A stretch of DNA of 64,000 nt from Rossellomorea aquimaris (GTDB lineage Bacteria; Bacillota; Bacilli; Bacillales; Bacillaceae_B), in assembly GCF_001877785.1 (NCBI RefSeq), contig NZ_MINN01000096.1, forward strand, positions 248,001 to 312,000, given 5' to 3'. Under the pieces are notes generated by a model that had not been told where the DNA came from, made no database searches, and saw nothing but the letters and a program-made list of their open reading frames with translations. Positions 34,126 through 43,861 of this stretch are shown here, one piece after another (positions within the stretch are counted from its first letter, which is position 1; the number at the start of each line of letters is the position of its first letter). A program made the translations under genes and the position numbers.

Positions 34126-36057
34126 TTATCGTTTTGCTTCTTTCACAATGTTTTCTGCGAATTGATCCAGTGAAATGGTCTCTGACTTTTGCTCGCCGTA
34201 TTTACGTACGTTGACGGCGCGGTCTGCAATTTCATTATCACCGAGAACAAGCATGTATGGCACTTTGCTCATCTGTGCTTCACGGATCTTATAACCCATC
34301 TTCTCATTGCGGTCATCGATTTCAACGCGAAGGCCTTCTGCCTGCAGCTTCTCTTTTACTTCTTTTGCATAGTCGAAGTGTACATCAGGTGAAACTGGAA
34401 TCAGCTGAACCTGTACAGGCGCTAACCAAGTCGGGAATGCCCCTTTATATTCTTCGATCAGGAAGGCAACAAAGCGTTCCATTGTCGATACGACGCCGCG
34501 GTGGATAACGACCGGACGATGCTGTTTTCCGTCTTCACCGACGTAAGATAAGTCGAAACGTTCCGGGAGAAGGAAGTCAAGCTGTACAGTGGATAATGTC
34601 TCTTCTTTACCAAGAGCTGTCTTCACCTGAACATCAAGCTTCGGTCCGTAGAATGCCGCCTCTCCTTCAGCTTCGAAATAATCAAGGTCAAGCTCATCCA
34701 TCGCTTCCTTGATCATTCCCTGTGCACGGTTCCACATTTCATCGTCATCGAAATACTTTTCAGTATCTTCAGGGTCTCGGTAGGACAACCGGAAGGAATA
34801 ATCACTGAGATCGAAATCCTTGTATACTTCCTGGACCAGACGGACAACTCGTTTGAATTCTTCCTTGATTTGATCAGGGCGGACGAAGATGTGAGCATCG
34901 TTCAGTGTCATCCCGCGGACACGCTGCAGTCCTGAAAGCGCCCCTGACATTTCATAGCGGTGCATCAAACCGAGTTCTGCTATGCGGATCGGAAGTTCAC
35001 GGTAGCTGTGGATATCATTTTTATAAATCATCATATGGTGCGGGCAGTTCATCGGGCGGAGAACAAGGTCCTCGTTATCCATTTCCATTACCGGGAACAT
35101 GTTCTCCTGGTAATGATCCCAGTGTCCGCTTGTTTTATAAAGATCGACGCTTCCCATGACAGGAGTATAAACGTGATCATAGCCGAGCCGCTCTTCTTTA
35201 TCGACAATATATCGTTCGATGATACGGCGGATAGTCGCTCCTTTCGGGAGCCACATTGGAAGGCCCTGACCTACTTTTTGTGAATTCATGAATAGATTCA
35301 GTTCTTTACCGATTTTGCGGTGATCCCGCTCTTTCGCTTCTTCAAGGAGACGCAGATGTTCGTCGAGGTCCGCTTTCTTGAAGAACGCAGTACCGTAAAT
35401 GCGCTGAAGCATCTTATTGTCGCTGTTTCCGCGCCAGTATGCACCTGCAATGCTCAACAGTTTGAATTCTTTGATTTTGTTTGTGGATGGGATATGGACT
35501 CCTCGGCAAAGGTCAAAGAATTCACCCTGCTCATAAATCGAAACCTGCTCGCCTTCAGGGATCGCTTCAAGAAGTTCAAGCTTGTATTCGTCACCGACTT
35601 CTTCATAAATCTTCTTCGCTTCGTCCCGGCTTACTTCTTTTCTGATGACTTCGAGATTTTCACCTGTGAGCTTCTTCATTTCTTTTTCAATAAGAGGAAG
35701 ATCTTCAGGAGTGAAAGTATGTTCGGAATCAATATCATAGTAGAAACCGCCCTCGATTACCGGACCAATTCCAAGCTTTGTTTCCGGGTAAAGGCGTTTA
35801 ATTGCCTGGGCCATCAGGTGAGCCGTACTGTGACGGAGGATTTCCAGCGCTTCTTCGCTGTCCGGCATGATGATTTCAATTTTTCCATCTTCCATGATTC
35901 CAGTGCGCAGATCGATCAAATGATCATTTATCCTACCTGCAATCGCTTTTTTCTTCAGCCCCGGGCTGATAGATGCAGCAATGTCCTCAGTGCTTGTTCC
36001 TTTTGGAAACTCCTTCACATTTCCGTCCGGGAACGTAATTTTAATCAGTTCAGACAT
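34126..36057 (-). CDS. thrS: Threonyl-tRNA synthetase
   Basis: A 643-residue class II synthetase. In order: TGS domain (1-63, [20 protein letters not shown]), editing domain with [10 protein letters not shown] and the CRGVHIPST segment, catalytic core with zinc ligands (RPMNCPHHM), motif 2 [19 protein letters not shown], motif 3 and the C-terminal anticodon-binding domain (VQLIPVSPD onward). It attaches threonine to tRNA-Thr and edits Ser-tRNA-Thr. It is a single-gene unit controlled by the T-box upstream. Confidence 0.97.
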   Translation of the reverse strand: MSELIKITFPDGNVKEFPKGTSTEDIAASISPGLKKKAIAGRINDHLIDLRTGIMEDGKIEIIMPDSEEALEILRHSTAHLMAQAIKRLYPETKLGIGPVIEGGFYYDIDSEHTFTPEDLPLIEKEMKKLTGENLEVIRKEVSRDEAKKIYEEVGDEYKLELLEAIPEGEQVSIYEQGEFFDLCRGVHIPSTNKIKEFKLLSIAGAYWRGNSDNKMLQRIYGTAFFKKADLDEHLRLLEEAKERDHRKIGKELNLFMNSQKVGQGLPMWLPKGATIRRIIERYIVDKEERLGYDHVYTPVMGSVDLYKTSGHWDHYQENMFPVMEMDNEDLVLRPMNCPHHMMIYKNDIHSYRELPIRIAELGLMHRYEMSGALSGLQRVRGMTLNDAHIFVRPDQIKEEFKRVVRLVQEVYKDFDLSDYSFRLSYRDPEDTEKYFDDDEMWNRAQGMIKEAMDELDLDYFEAEGEAAFYGPKLDVQVKTALGKEETLSTVQLDFLLPERFDLSYVGEDGKQHRPVVIHRGVVSTMERFVAFLIEEYKGAFPTWLAPVQVQLIPVSPDVHFDYAKEVKEKLQAEGLRVEIDDRNEKMGYKIREAQMSKVPYMLVLGDNEIADRAVNVRKYGEQKSETISLDQFAENIVKEAKR

Positions 36058-36087
36058 GTGTATTCACTCCTTTAATTTTTTCAGGGT

Positions 36088-36385
36088 AAAATAAAAAACC
36101 CCGCCCCTTCATAATTGAAGGGACGAGGTTTATAGATAAACTCGTGGTTCCACCCAACTTCTCATCCGCTCCCAAAAAGAGTGGATGACTTCATTGAAAA
36201 CGAATAACGACATTTAGCCGTCAATCCTTAACGGGGCCGGCGGCCATTTCAGGATTGAAGTTCCGAGGCGGTAAATATTACTGTCGAATTAGGAAGCTTG
36301 CAGCCGTGGCTCCCCTCTCTGTGAATCGAATAGGAATATTGTTGTCCTCTTCATAACCTTTACCTTATAGACTTATTATGTAGGT
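36088..36385 (-). ncRNA. T-box leader of thrS
   Basis: The T-box core GGGTGGAACCACG is followed by the terminator AACCTCGTCCCTTCA...GGGGCGGGGTT and a T-run. In stem I, ACC (36272-36270), a threonine codon, sits just before GCCTCG and is the likely specifier. The layout matches the pheST leader. Confidence 0.92.
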
Positions 36386-36414
36386 ATTATAATCGGTTAT
36401 GCAGCCAAAAGCAA
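36386..36414 (-). promoter_or_regulatory. Promoter of the thrS leader
   Basis: Minus strand: TTGCTT (36414-36409), 17 bases, TATAAT (36391-36386). The -35 is weak. Confidence 0.6.
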
Positions 36415-36438
36415 GGGCAAAACGGAAAAATAGGCTTC

Positions 36439-37305
36439 CTATTCATTTGCAATATCAACGGAACGATAAAGGAGCGTTTCAGGAAAATAATGATGTGGAA
36501 GAAGCTCGATCCTCTCTTCAAAGATATTCTGAAGGGTCCTCAGTAAATTATGTTCCCCGTTCCCGTAAACGTATATCTTGTCCGGAGCAATCGATAGCAG
36601 AGGTGCAATCGTATACGAATCGACATAAAGGGGATGATTGGACAAAAGCCGCTTGTCTATGAAAGCAGTGAGCTCTTCTCTTAATACTTCCTTCATATTC
36701 TCATCGAAAAACCGAAAACCAAAGCCGGTGGAGTAAAGATGGATTGTATCGAGCTTTTTCTCCCTGGAAGCCAAGTATTCCCTCAGCATATGAATGAACA
36801 TTTGATATTCCTGTTCCATCTTGTATTCATCAATTGCAAGCTCCACCATTTCAGTCATCCGCAGGTGCAGCTTTTTGAGCCGGAACGTACTGAAGGAATC
36901 GAATGAGATAGGAGAGTTGCCGTCGAGCAGCAAATCAAGGCTTTTCTTGATAAATGACGACTCATCCAATTTTTCGATAAGCTGGTCCAGCTCGGGACGT
37001 TCCCCCATTCTCATGTCTGAAATGATTTCCAGTATCTGCTCAATTTCATGGGCATCTTCGTAATAAAATTGGGTCCTTAGAATGTCTTCCGCCCAGTCGA
37101 TGCACTTATCGAAAAGGATGTACTCCGTTGTCCCTTTGAGCAGCCGTTCTCCACCGTTATGGGAAGTTGAAACATCTATAGTAAGATTATAATGGGTTTT
37201 ATGTTGAAAGAGCGTTTCGTGAAACCAAGATTGCAAATCAAATTTGGTCAGGTATCGTTGAAGCTTTAGTGCATCATTTTTCTGTCTGAAAATGAATTCA
37301 ATCAA
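36439..37305 (-). CDS. ytxC: Sporulation-associated protein YtxC
   Basis: A 288-residue cytosolic protein of the YtxC family (B. subtilis about 281). FDKCIDWAEDILRTQFYYED and LLSNHPLYVDSYTIAPLLSIAPDKI are recognisable segments. The role is unknown. The start is TTG 37305 with AGGAGGGGAG upstream. It is followed by the thrS promoter. In B. subtilis ytxC also lies beside dnaI; here a repeat (37412-37642) separates them. Confidence 0.85.
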   Translation of the reverse strand: MIEFIFRQKNDALKLQRYLTKFDLQSWFHETLFQHKTHYNLTIDVSTSHNGGERLLKGTTEYILFDKCIDWAEDILRTQFYYEDAHEIEQILEIISDMRMGERPELDQLIEKLDESSFIKKSLDLLLDGNSPISFDSFSTFRLKKLHLRMTEMVELAIDEYKMEQEYQMFIHMLREYLASREKKLDTIHLYSTGFGFRFFDENMKEVLREELTAFIDKRLLSNHPLYVDSYTIAPLLSIAPDKIYVYGNGEHNLLRTLQNIFEERIELLPHHYFPETLLYRSVDIANE

Positions 37306-37411
37306 ACTTGCTCCCCTCCTTAAAGCCGGAATCCCTGCTTTATATATATGGGGGGCTTGTATGAATTAGAAGTTTGATTGTGAAATTAATTGCATAAGTT
37401 TTGTTCTTTAT

Positions 37412-37642
37412 CACCGTTGTTGATTTCCGTGCAAGACTTCGCTTTCCGCGGGTGACCCGTGAGCCTCCTCTTAAAAGGAATCAATGTCTGGCTGCATGGC
37501 TTAGAGGCACATATCATAAGTCAACTCGGCCAAGAAGGCAAAGAACGCCTTCGTGGCCGATTCACCTTATGCAACACGCCTCTTTTCAAAGCCCTTCCGC
37601 TTTTCTGATAGGAGTCTTCGTCTTGCACTCCAATCAACAGCT
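37412..37642 (+). repeat. MITE-like repeat, copy C, with inner module
   Basis: The outer ends match copies A, B and D (GTTGATTTCCGTGCAAGAC at left, TCTTGCACTCCAATCAACAG at right). The middle is replaced by other DNA, including a 109-bp module at 37498-37606. The same module occurs inverted at 41959-42067 in copy D. The module has internal arms CCAAGAAGGC and GCCTTCGTGG around AAAGAAC. Confidence 0.85.
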
Positions 37643-37705
37643 CGATACGTGTTTTTACAAAAATAATACTTTTACATAGTTATAAAATACCTTTAATGAC
37701 CTGCA

Positions 37706-37741
37706 ATAAAAAAGAAAAGGATTTTCACCTTTTCTTTTTCA
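37706..37741 (-). terminator. Terminator of dnaB-dnaI
   Basis: Minus strand: AAAAGAAAAGG and CCTTTTCTTTT pair across a seven-base loop, followed by T-run. Confidence 0.8.
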
Positions 37742-37747
37742 TGGATT

Positions 37748-38680
37748 CTATTCCCTTCTATTCCTGCCATCTATTAACACGGGTTTAGCTAGGTATTTGA
37801 TTCTTTCCATGATTCTCGCTGCTTTCAGCTTTTCTTCCTCGCCGCGCTGGGTGTAGGTCAGGTGATGCGTAAGTTCTTCAAAGTTGAAATTCGATGTGAA
37901 GAAGGTAGGAAGATTCTCAAGCATCCTGTACTGCAGGATCGTCCCGAGGATTTCATCCCTTCCCCAGCTGGACATGGTTTCCGCCCCGATGTCATCCAGC
38001 ATCAAAACAGGTGCCGATTTTACTGCATCAAGTTTTTCGTTAAGAGAATTATCACCAAGGGATTGCTTGATTTCGCGGAAAAACTCAGGCACGTATACAA
38101 TCATGGATGCCACTTTATTCTCTGCGAGTTCATTTGCAATCGCACCGAGGATATAGGATTTCCCCACACCGAACTTCCCGTAGAAATAATATCCTTTCAT
38201 CCGCCCTTCAACTGAATAGGTTTCAACGAAATTTTTTGCGAGACGCACGGCTTCCAAACGGCTCTTCGAATCAAGGTCGAGAGTTGAGAAGGAAGCTTGA
38301 AGAATATCTTTCGGTACATATAGACTTTTTATCAGCTTCTGGGAACTTGTGCGTTCATCATGCACTACTTTTCGCGGACATCTGTGGTATTCGATGTCAA
38401 TCGTATTCCCGCGGATCACCAGGTGGGGGTCGTATCCCTGCATCATGTTTTTGCACTCTTGAAGGGAGGGACATTCGCTGCATTCCTTGCTTTGGGAAAT
38501 GTATTCATAAAGCTTCATCAGACTTTCATTCACCATCTCGGATGTGACTGTGTCACGATGCCTGCTGATGAAATCCCGAACATCCCGGTTTTCAAGGATT
38601 TCTTTTTTCATTTTTTCATAGCGCTCCTGAAAGGAACCCGAGGCCGCCAGCTTCTTGAGCGTATTATTGATTTTTTCCAT
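37748..38680 (-). CDS. dnaI: Primosomal helicase loader DnaI
   Basis: A 310-residue AAA+ helicase loader. The N-terminal zinc-binding region has CSECPSLQECKNMM, which contacts DnaC helicase. The ATPase has YYFYGKFGVGKSYILG (Walker A) and APVLMLDDIGAE (Walker B). It loads the replicative helicase with DnaB and DnaD at oriC and restart sites. I start it at ATG 38680 (MEKINNTLKKL), eight bases after AGGTGA; the ORF also opens at a GTG directly after the dnaB stop. Confidence 0.92.
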   Translation of the reverse strand: MEKINNTLKKLAASGSFQERYEKMKKEILENRDVRDFISRHRDTVTSEMVNESLMKLYEYISQSKECSECPSLQECKNMMQGYDPHLVIRGNTIDIEYHRCPRKVVHDERTSSQKLIKSLYVPKDILQASFSTLDLDSKSRLEAVRLAKNFVETYSVEGRMKGYYFYGKFGVGKSYILGAIANELAENKVASMIVYVPEFFREIKQSLGDNSLNEKLDAVKSAPVLMLDDIGAETMSSWGRDEILGTILQYRMLENLPTFFTSNFNFEELTHHLTYTQRGEEEKLKAARIMERIKYLAKPVLIDGRNRRE

Positions 38681-38692
38681 TTTATCTTTCAC

Positions 38693-40087
38693 CTACTTCC
38701 GGAATTTTTTCAATTCTTCTTCCAGCTTTTTCTTTTCAGCTTCAAAGTCATAATCATCGTTATCGGAAGGGGATGGGGTTTCATCCGTATTCGCTCCCTC
38801 TTGGAACCAGTCCGGAAGCTTTTCCGTCCGTATCGGTTTCTTTCTTTTGAATTTATTTTCTTTTTTCCCCTGCGCCCACTCAAGGTACTGCTGATGTTCT
38901 TTTTTAGCCAGATCCATTGCTTGCGCGGCAGTCGTCACTTTTTTGCGCACCCAGTGCGAAGCTATTTTCTCCATGTATCCTTTCGTAAGCTTCATATCGG
39001 TTTTCAACAAGACGTACTGAATGAGCACGTTCATTACCCCGATTGAAAGCTTTTGTGAAAGCATGACTTCTTCAACAGCCTGGAGATCCGACTTTGAAGG
39101 AGAACTTCCATTCGAAATATCGGCAAGGACATCTTTTGGTGAGGTCGTTTCCAGATAATCCAGCAGTTCTTCTTCTTTTGTGAGCTGCTTGTCCGTTGTC
39201 TTGTTCTCCCTTACTGCTTTTGTCCTTGCAGTCAGTTCCGGCAGGTTGTCACCAGATTGCAGCTGATACCAGTCCCTTGCTGCTTTTCTTAATAATTCAA
39301 GGTCAATCTCATCTTCTGAGTCAATCGCGCCAAGCAGCAGGTTTTTCATTTGAATCGGGTCAATCCCATATAAATAACTTAACTTCACAACCGTTTCTTT
39401 CACTTTCACGTTGAATGCTTTTCTCGGCACCATTGCTTCTGAAAGGCCTGAAAGAAGTAATTGAAAATCAAAATCCACTTCATCCAGCGGCAGTCCCGAC
39501 CCGTTGCTATACTGTACGAACTTTCTACCGGTACCTGACTCTGAATCCGCATTCGCATCATGCTGAAGGAAATTAATATTCTGTTCCGAAGTAAATACAT
39601 CCTGAAATGATCGGGTAGTTTCGCTGTATTGATCCTTCTCTACAGCCTGGTCAGTAAAGAAGTTCTTCAAGCGCATATAGTGGGTCCTGCCAATTTTTTG
39701 ATAAAGATATACATTCAGCATACCATCATGAAAAAACTCCTGAGGCGAGAGCGGCCTCTGCAACTCATAAACAAATCTGCGCTCCCCGTCGCTTTTCTTC
39801 TCATAAACCTTCAATAATCCAATGCCTTCAAGCTTAAGCCGGGCTTCATATACTTCCTGAAGGTTGGCCGAAAGAACGTTCATTAAGTGATAATGGGCTG
39901 ACTCGAGGGACCAAAGCCGGTTCTCCTCCACTTCTCCCCACAGACTCATGAACAGACTGTAAGGGGCTGAGCCGATTAGAGGCTGATAAAGGAACGTGAT
40001 GATTTTCCGGTCGTATTCCTGCAGCATTCCATTTGTCGCTACTGTATAGTGATCGATCGGCTGTATTTCATTCCAATGCTTCTTCAT
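38693..40087 (-). CDS. dnaB: Replication initiation/membrane attachment protein DnaB
   Basis: A 464-residue DnaB of the Bacillus type (not the helicase). It contains DnaD-like DDBH1 and DDBH2 domains; LSYLYGIDPIQMKNLLLGAIDSED is in the first, and MNVLIQYVLLKTDMKLTKGYMEKIASHW in the second. The C-terminus is acidic/basic and probably disordered. It remodels oriC and helps DnaI load the helicase. It sits directly before dnaI. Confidence 0.93.
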   Translation of the reverse strand: MKKHWNEIQPIDHYTVATNGMLQEYDRKIITFLYQPLIGSAPYSLFMSLWGEVEENRLWSLESAHYHLMNVLSANLQEVYEARLKLEGIGLLKVYEKKSDGERRFVYELQRPLSPQEFFHDGMLNVYLYQKIGRTHYMRLKNFFTDQAVEKDQYSETTRSFQDVFTSEQNINFLQHDANADSESGTGRKFVQYSNGSGLPLDEVDFDFQLLLSGLSEAMVPRKAFNVKVKETVVKLSYLYGIDPIQMKNLLLGAIDSEDEIDLELLRKAARDWYQLQSGDNLPELTARTKAVRENKTTDKQLTKEEELLDYLETTSPKDVLADISNGSSPSKSDLQAVEEVMLSQKLSIGVMNVLIQYVLLKTDMKLTKGYMEKIASHWVRKKVTTAAQAMDLAKKEHQQYLEWAQGKKENKFKRKKPIRTEKLPDWFQEGANTDETPSPSDNDDYDFEAEKKKLEEELKKFRK

Positions 40088-40199
40088 CGTTTGATTCTAC
40101 CTTTCAAGAAAAACTCTGATATATACCGCTGCAAAGTTCTGCAGCCCTAAAAACAATAAAGAGAAAAAGAGCTAAAGAAAGTCTCTTCAGCTCACCATT

Positions 40200-40655
40200 T
40201 CACTCTTTTTTTATTAACTCTTTTAACTCATCAATGAAAACATTGATGTCTTTGAATTGTCGATAAACAGATGCAAAACGCACATATGCTACTTCATCGA
40301 CTTTTGCAAGTTCATCCATCACCATCTCTCCGATTTTGACAGACTTAACTTCCGACGCCCCCTGGTTCCTGAGCTCTTTCTCAATTTCCATTGAAATCTT
40401 CTCCAGGCTTTCAAGAGGTACCGGCCGCTTTTCACATGCCTTGATCAGCCCCCTAAGGATCTTTTCGCGGCTGAACTCTTCGCGGACACCTTCTTTTTTC
40501 ACGACAATCAGAGGCAGCTCCTCCACTTTTTCGAATGTGGTAAACCGGAAGCTGCACTCTTCACATTCTCTGCGCCTTCTGATCGAGCGTCCTTCATCAG
40601 CGGGACGGGAATCGACTACGCGGGTCCCATTATGCTGGCATGACGGGCATTTCAT
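40200..40655 (-). CDS. nrdR: Transcriptional repressor NrdR
   Basis: A 151-residue repressor of ribonucleotide reductase genes. The N-terminal zinc ribbon has [20 protein letters not shown] and [14 protein letters not shown]. The ATP-cone (about 47-140) includes [19 protein letters not shown]. It senses ATP/dATP. It precedes dnaB by about 110 bp, as in B. subtilis. Confidence 0.95.
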   Translation of the reverse strand: MKCPSCQHNGTRVVDSRPADEGRSIRRRRECEECSFRFTTFEKVEELPLIVVKKEGVREEFSREKILRGLIKACEKRPVPLESLEKISMEIEKELRNQGASEVKSVKIGEMVMDELAKVDEVAYVRFASVYRQFKDINVFIDELKELIKKE

Positions 40656-40737
40656 ATTATCAGCTCCGTTTTAACAAACTATTACTTTTATCATATTAAA
40701 AAGCAGTCATTTAAACAAGCAAATCACGGAATTACCG

Positions 40738-41118
40738 TTATTTTACCTTCGTCAGCCGACTGTCCAGCCTGGAGTAGTAATGTCCGATTTGAGCTTTCAG
40801 GACTGTATATGTACCAAAAATCTTTCCTCTGTCGGCGCTCACCTTGAAGTCGACAGCCGTTTCGAGCGGACGGACTGTGATTACTGTGGCGACAATAAAC
40901 AGCCGGGGAGTCCCGTTTTTACGGACTGTGATTTCCCCCCGCTCCTTTGATTCTGAGATGACTTCATATTCTGAAGAAGAGAATAATTCAAGAACGGCAC
41001 TATATGCAGCACCATGCATCGCTTTATAATAACGTGAACGGAGATCGGGATCTTCGTTCCGGTCCGACGTTTCACATTCAGATTGGAATCTTTTTAACAG
41101 GGTCTTTAATCCACTCAT
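40738..41118 (-). CDS. Conserved hypothetical protein
   Basis: A 126-residue protein, MSGLKTLLKRFQSECE at the start and ending LDSRLTKVK, with no membrane span. It is predicted mixed alpha/beta, with an ERGEITVRKNGTPRLFIVATVITVRP beta segment. I do not recognise a characterised family. It lies 82 bp before nrdR with its own ribosome site and may be co-transcribed with nrdR-dnaB-dnaI. Confidence 0.7.
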   Translation of the reverse strand: MSGLKTLLKRFQSECETSDRNEDPDLRSRYYKAMHGAAYSAVLELFSSSEYEVISESKERGEITVRKNGTPRLFIVATVITVRPLETAVDFKVSADRGKIFGTYTVLKAQIGHYYSRLDSRLTKVK

Positions 41119-41242
41119 TTATCTGCCTCCCTTTATTTAACCCTATTTTACACGAAAACGGTTGCGTTGAAAATTGGTACTTGTTAAACGTGACTTTCAT
41201 AGGGGGATAAATCCAAGGGTGACAGGGGATCTTTCAAACATC

Positions 41243-41272
41243 AAAAAAGAGATGCATCGGTATGCATCTCTT
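41243..41272 (-). terminator. Terminator of speD
   Basis: Minus strand: AGAGATGCAT and ATGCATCTCT pair, followed by TTTTTG. Confidence 0.88.
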
Positions 41273-41284
41273 ACATTATTAATA

Positions 41285-41665
41285 TTAAAGTGCCTGCGCC
41301 TGTGATTTTTTCACTTGAACAGGACCCATTCCCCTAGGCAGCTCGATCGTTTCACGAGTATCTGCTCCAAGAGCTTCTGCAATATAATCAGCAGCAATAT
41401 TAGGATCTAAATCACCGCATGTATATACATCTATACTGGCATAACCATGTTCAGGAAAGCTGTGAATGGTCAAATGTGATTCAGAGATGATCACAACACC
41501 GCTCACGCCTTGAGGAGCAAATTTATGAAAGGCTACCTCACGGATTTCAGCACCTGATTTAAGTGCAGCATCTACAAACGTTTTTTCAATTCCTACAACA
41601 TCGTTAAGCTTTTCGAAATCACAGCCCCAAAGTTCTGCAATTACATGACGACCCATTGTTTCCAT
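41285..41665 (-). CDS. speD: S-adenosylmethionine decarboxylase proenzyme
   Basis: A 126-residue prokaryotic AdoMetDC. The proenzyme self-cleaves before Ser63 (in [14 protein letters not shown]), making the pyruvoyl group; His68 and Cys83 (VYTCGD) are the other conserved catalytic residues. It gives decarboxylated SAM for spermidine. It is nearly identical in layout to B. subtilis SpeD/SpeH. It is monocistronic, with a 150-nt leader. Confidence 0.96.
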   Translation of the reverse strand: METMGRHVIAELWGCDFEKLNDVVGIEKTFVDAALKSGAEIREVAFHKFAPQGVSGVVIISESHLTIHSFPEHGYASIDVYTCGDLDPNIAADYIAEALGADTRETIELPRGMGPVQVKKSQAQAL

Positions 41666-41850
41666 TGATCGTTTCCCCCTTTGACATAGTTTTTTTCGTC
41701 AAAATGAACGAATCCCTCAGCAAAATCTTAACTACCACGGGGGAAAGTTAGTCCGAAGAGGTCCTAACCCTTTAAGTAGCTAAATCAGTATTCATCTGCC
41801 ATTAAGAAGTTCACGAAAAATAGTATACTTTGTTTGATATTCTTTTGCAA
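41666..41850 (-). promoter_or_regulatory. Promoter and long leader of speD
   Basis: Minus strand: TTGCAA (41850-41845), 17 bases, AGTATA-complement TATACT (41827-41822). About 150 nt of untranslated leader follow, with a short imperfect hairpin, GTTAGGACC...GGACTAAC, and a GGGGGAAA ribosome site. The length suggests leader-mediated control, but I recognise no known riboswitch. Confidence 0.65.
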
Positions 41851-41884
41851 TAAATTTATTAAAAGTTTTTTAATGGCCCTCAAA

Positions 41885-42141
41885 GCCGCTGTTGATTTCC
41901 GTGGAAGACTCCGCTTTCCGCGGGCGGTTGGTGAGCCTCCTCGGCTTCGCCTGCGTGAAGAAAAGCAGAGGGGCTTCGCTCAGAGGCGGTTGGCATAAGT
42001 TGGATCGGCCATGAAGGCGTTTTTTGCCTTCTTGGACGAGTCGGCTTATGACTTGTGCCTCTAAGCCCCGGAGCTGGACAGGTCTCACCTAACTCGCTTT
42101 TCCCGCAGGAGTCTGCGTCTTTCACTCCAATCAACAGCTGG
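41885..42141 (+). repeat. MITE-like repeat, copy D, with inverted inner module
   Basis: The outer ends GCTGTTGATT and AATCAACAGC are perfect 10-bp inverted repeats, continued by CCGTGG.AGAC type sequence. The 109-bp module at 41959-42067 is the reverse complement (with point differences) of 37498-37606. Both copies have the same outer orientation, so the module is flipped relative to its frame. Confidence 0.87.
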
Positions 42142-42228
42142 AATGGCCTATATACTTTCAGAACCCGTTATTATTACAGCAGCTAAATTTCCTGATTTCC
42201 GAGAACACTTTTGGAAATATTTTATTAA

Positions 42229-42257
42229 AAAGAAAAGAACGTCCCGGGGGACGTTCG
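42229..42257 (-). terminator. Terminator of gapB
   Basis: Minus strand: GAACGTCC and GGACGTTC pair across CCGG-type loop, followed by TTTTCTTTTT. Confidence 0.85.
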
Positions 42258-42289
42258 AGTGGTTTTGCTTATTGTTTTTTTGGGTTCTT

Positions 42290-43318
42290 TCAAACGTTTA
42301 CTTCTGTTTTGGCTTCCATTTTGGATGCAACGTATTTGGCGAGGTCGACTACGCGGCAGGAGTAGCCCCATTCGTTGTCGTACCATGCGAGCACCTTTAC
42401 TTTACGGCCGCCCATCACCATTGTTGACAATCCGTCTATGATCGCCGAGTGCGGGTTCGTGTTAAAGTCGATGGATACAAGTGGTTCCGTTGTATATTGC
42501 AGGATTCCGTGCAGGGATCCCAGTGATGCCGTGATGAATGCTTCATTGATTTCTTCCGCTGTTACATCCCTCTTCACATCTACTACAAGGTCAACAAGCG
42601 AAACATTGGGTGTCGGTACGCGAAGTGCCATCCCGTGCAGCTTCCCATTCAATTGCGGAAGGACGAGTGACAGCGCTTTCGCAGCCCCTGTCGTTGTAGG
42701 AATAATCGATTGTCCGCAAGCCCTTGCCCTGCGAAGGTCCTTATGAGGGTTATCGATATTCTTTTGATCATTTGTATATGCATGGACAGTCGTCATCAAC
42801 CCATTCTCGATTCCAAACTGCTCATCCAGCACCTTCGCAACAGGAGCGAGGCAGTTTGTCGTACAGGATGCGTTGGAAATAATGGAGTGCTCTTCGATAT
42901 TTAATGCGCTTTCATTTACTCCCATGACAATCGTCACATCTTCATTTTTCCCTGGAGCTGTAAGGATTACTTTTTTAGCGCCGGCTTCCAGGTGAAGGCT
43001 TGCCTTTTCCTTGGAATTGAATTTTCCCGTTGCTTCGATCACAATATCGATATCCATTTCGTTCCAAGGTAATGCTTTAGGATCACGATTACTTAATAGT
43101 TGAACTTTTTTCCCGTTAACGATGATAGCATTCTCTTCTGTCAGTACTTCTCCCTCGAATGTACCGTGATTTGTGTCATACTTAATCAAATGTGCCAACG
43201 TGGCAGCTGGGTAACTTGCGTTAACCGCCACTACTTCCAGGCTTTCGTCCAAGATCGCTTTTCTGAAAACCATTCTCCCAATTCGTCCAAAACCGTTAAT
43301 CGCAATTTTCGCCTTCAT
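42290..43318 (-). CDS. gapB: Glyceraldehyde-3-phosphate dehydrogenase 2 (gluconeogenic)
   Basis: A 342-residue GAPDH. The N-terminal INGFGRIGR binds the cofactor. The active site is SNASCTTNCLAPVAKVL, with the catalytic Cys near 152, and HAYTNDQ follows. It lies between coaE and speD as B. subtilis gapB does, and the paralogue gapA is normally in another operon, so the NADP-linked gluconeogenic form is inferred. B. subtilis gapB is repressed by CcpN on glucose; I did not identify a CcpN site. Confidence 0.93.
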   Translation of the reverse strand: MKAKIAINGFGRIGRMVFRKAILDESLEVVAVNASYPAATLAHLIKYDTNHGTFEGEVLTEENAIIVNGKKVQLLSNRDPKALPWNEMDIDIVIEATGKFNSKEKASLHLEAGAKKVILTAPGKNEDVTIVMGVNESALNIEEHSIISNASCTTNCLAPVAKVLDEQFGIENGLMTTVHAYTNDQKNIDNPHKDLRRARACGQSIIPTTTGAAKALSLVLPQLNGKLHGMALRVPTPNVSLVDLVVDVKRDVTAEEINEAFITASLGSLHGILQYTTEPLVSIDFNTNPHSAIIDGLSTMVMGGRKVKVLAWYDNEWGYSCRVVDLAKYVASKMEAKTEVNV

Positions 43319-43660
43319 AAATCCGGCTCCCCTCTATATTAATGTTATACTTATATGTTCATTAACTAAAAATAGTATAACATATTTAGAGAAATAGTTA
43401 ATAAGTAATTTGCGGATTTTTAATGTTTTATTATTCTGACAAATTATATTCTGATTCTATGTAAAAAATGACGCAAACACTTAGAAATCCCGCTTCTATA
43501 CCTTGGCTTTTGTTTTAGTTATTTTATAAGTGATAATTTGCCTTTTCACATTGAAAAGAGTTGAATTCTTACTAAAAGCGGCTAAGATTTTACCAAGTTA
43601 CATGCAATTTGTCCCATTATTTTACGTTCACCCTTGCTTTCTAACATGCAGCCTTCAGGA

Positions 43661-43763
43661 TATTATCAAAACCGGCCACTTTATTATCAAAAATCCAATT
43701 TTATTATCAAAAACAGGAATATATTATCAAAAACGACCCTTTTATTATCAAATCGAAAAATCC
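43661..43763. repeat. Helically phased repeat array 3 (20-21-bp period, 5 units)
   Basis: TATTATCAAA starts at 43661, 43682, 43702, 43722 and 43743, a mean period of 20.5 bp. The core is followed by 9-11 variable bases. It lies in the 540-bp gap between gapB and coaE, 48 bp from the coaE terminator. 43319-43660 is otherwise A/T-rich and contains the gapB promoter region. Confidence 0.9.
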
Positions 43764-43810
43764 AGCCATTAAATACCACATAAGGTATAACTTAACCATT
43801 TAGATAATCG

Positions 43811-43851
43811 ACAAAAAATAAAACCGACAAGAAGCAAATTCCTGTCGGCAT
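43811..43851 (-). terminator. Terminator of the polA-mutM-ytaF-coaE unit
   Basis: Minus strand: CCGACAGG and CTTGTCGG pair with one G-T pair, followed by a T-rich tail. Confidence 0.8.
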
Positions 43852-43861
43852 ATGTTAAGTA

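Noticed and set aside
35320-36075. 251-residue open frame on the plus strand across thrS
   Set aside because: It is fully antisense to a certain thrS gene; the protein has no recognisable family and no ribosome site fits.
42143-42427. Small plus-strand frame between repeat D and gapB
   Set aside because: It runs through the gapB terminator and into the 3' end of gapB and has no ribosome site.
42290-43318. Assignment of this GAPDH as gapA
   Set aside because: The coaE-gapB-speD order and the absence of cggR, pgk or tpiA next to it favour gapB.
43661-43763. CRISPR array
   Set aside because: The conserved part is only about 10 bp and the filler 9-11 bp, far below CRISPR repeat and spacer lengths, and no cas gene is present. 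The same holds for the arrays at 12501, 33923 and 60343.
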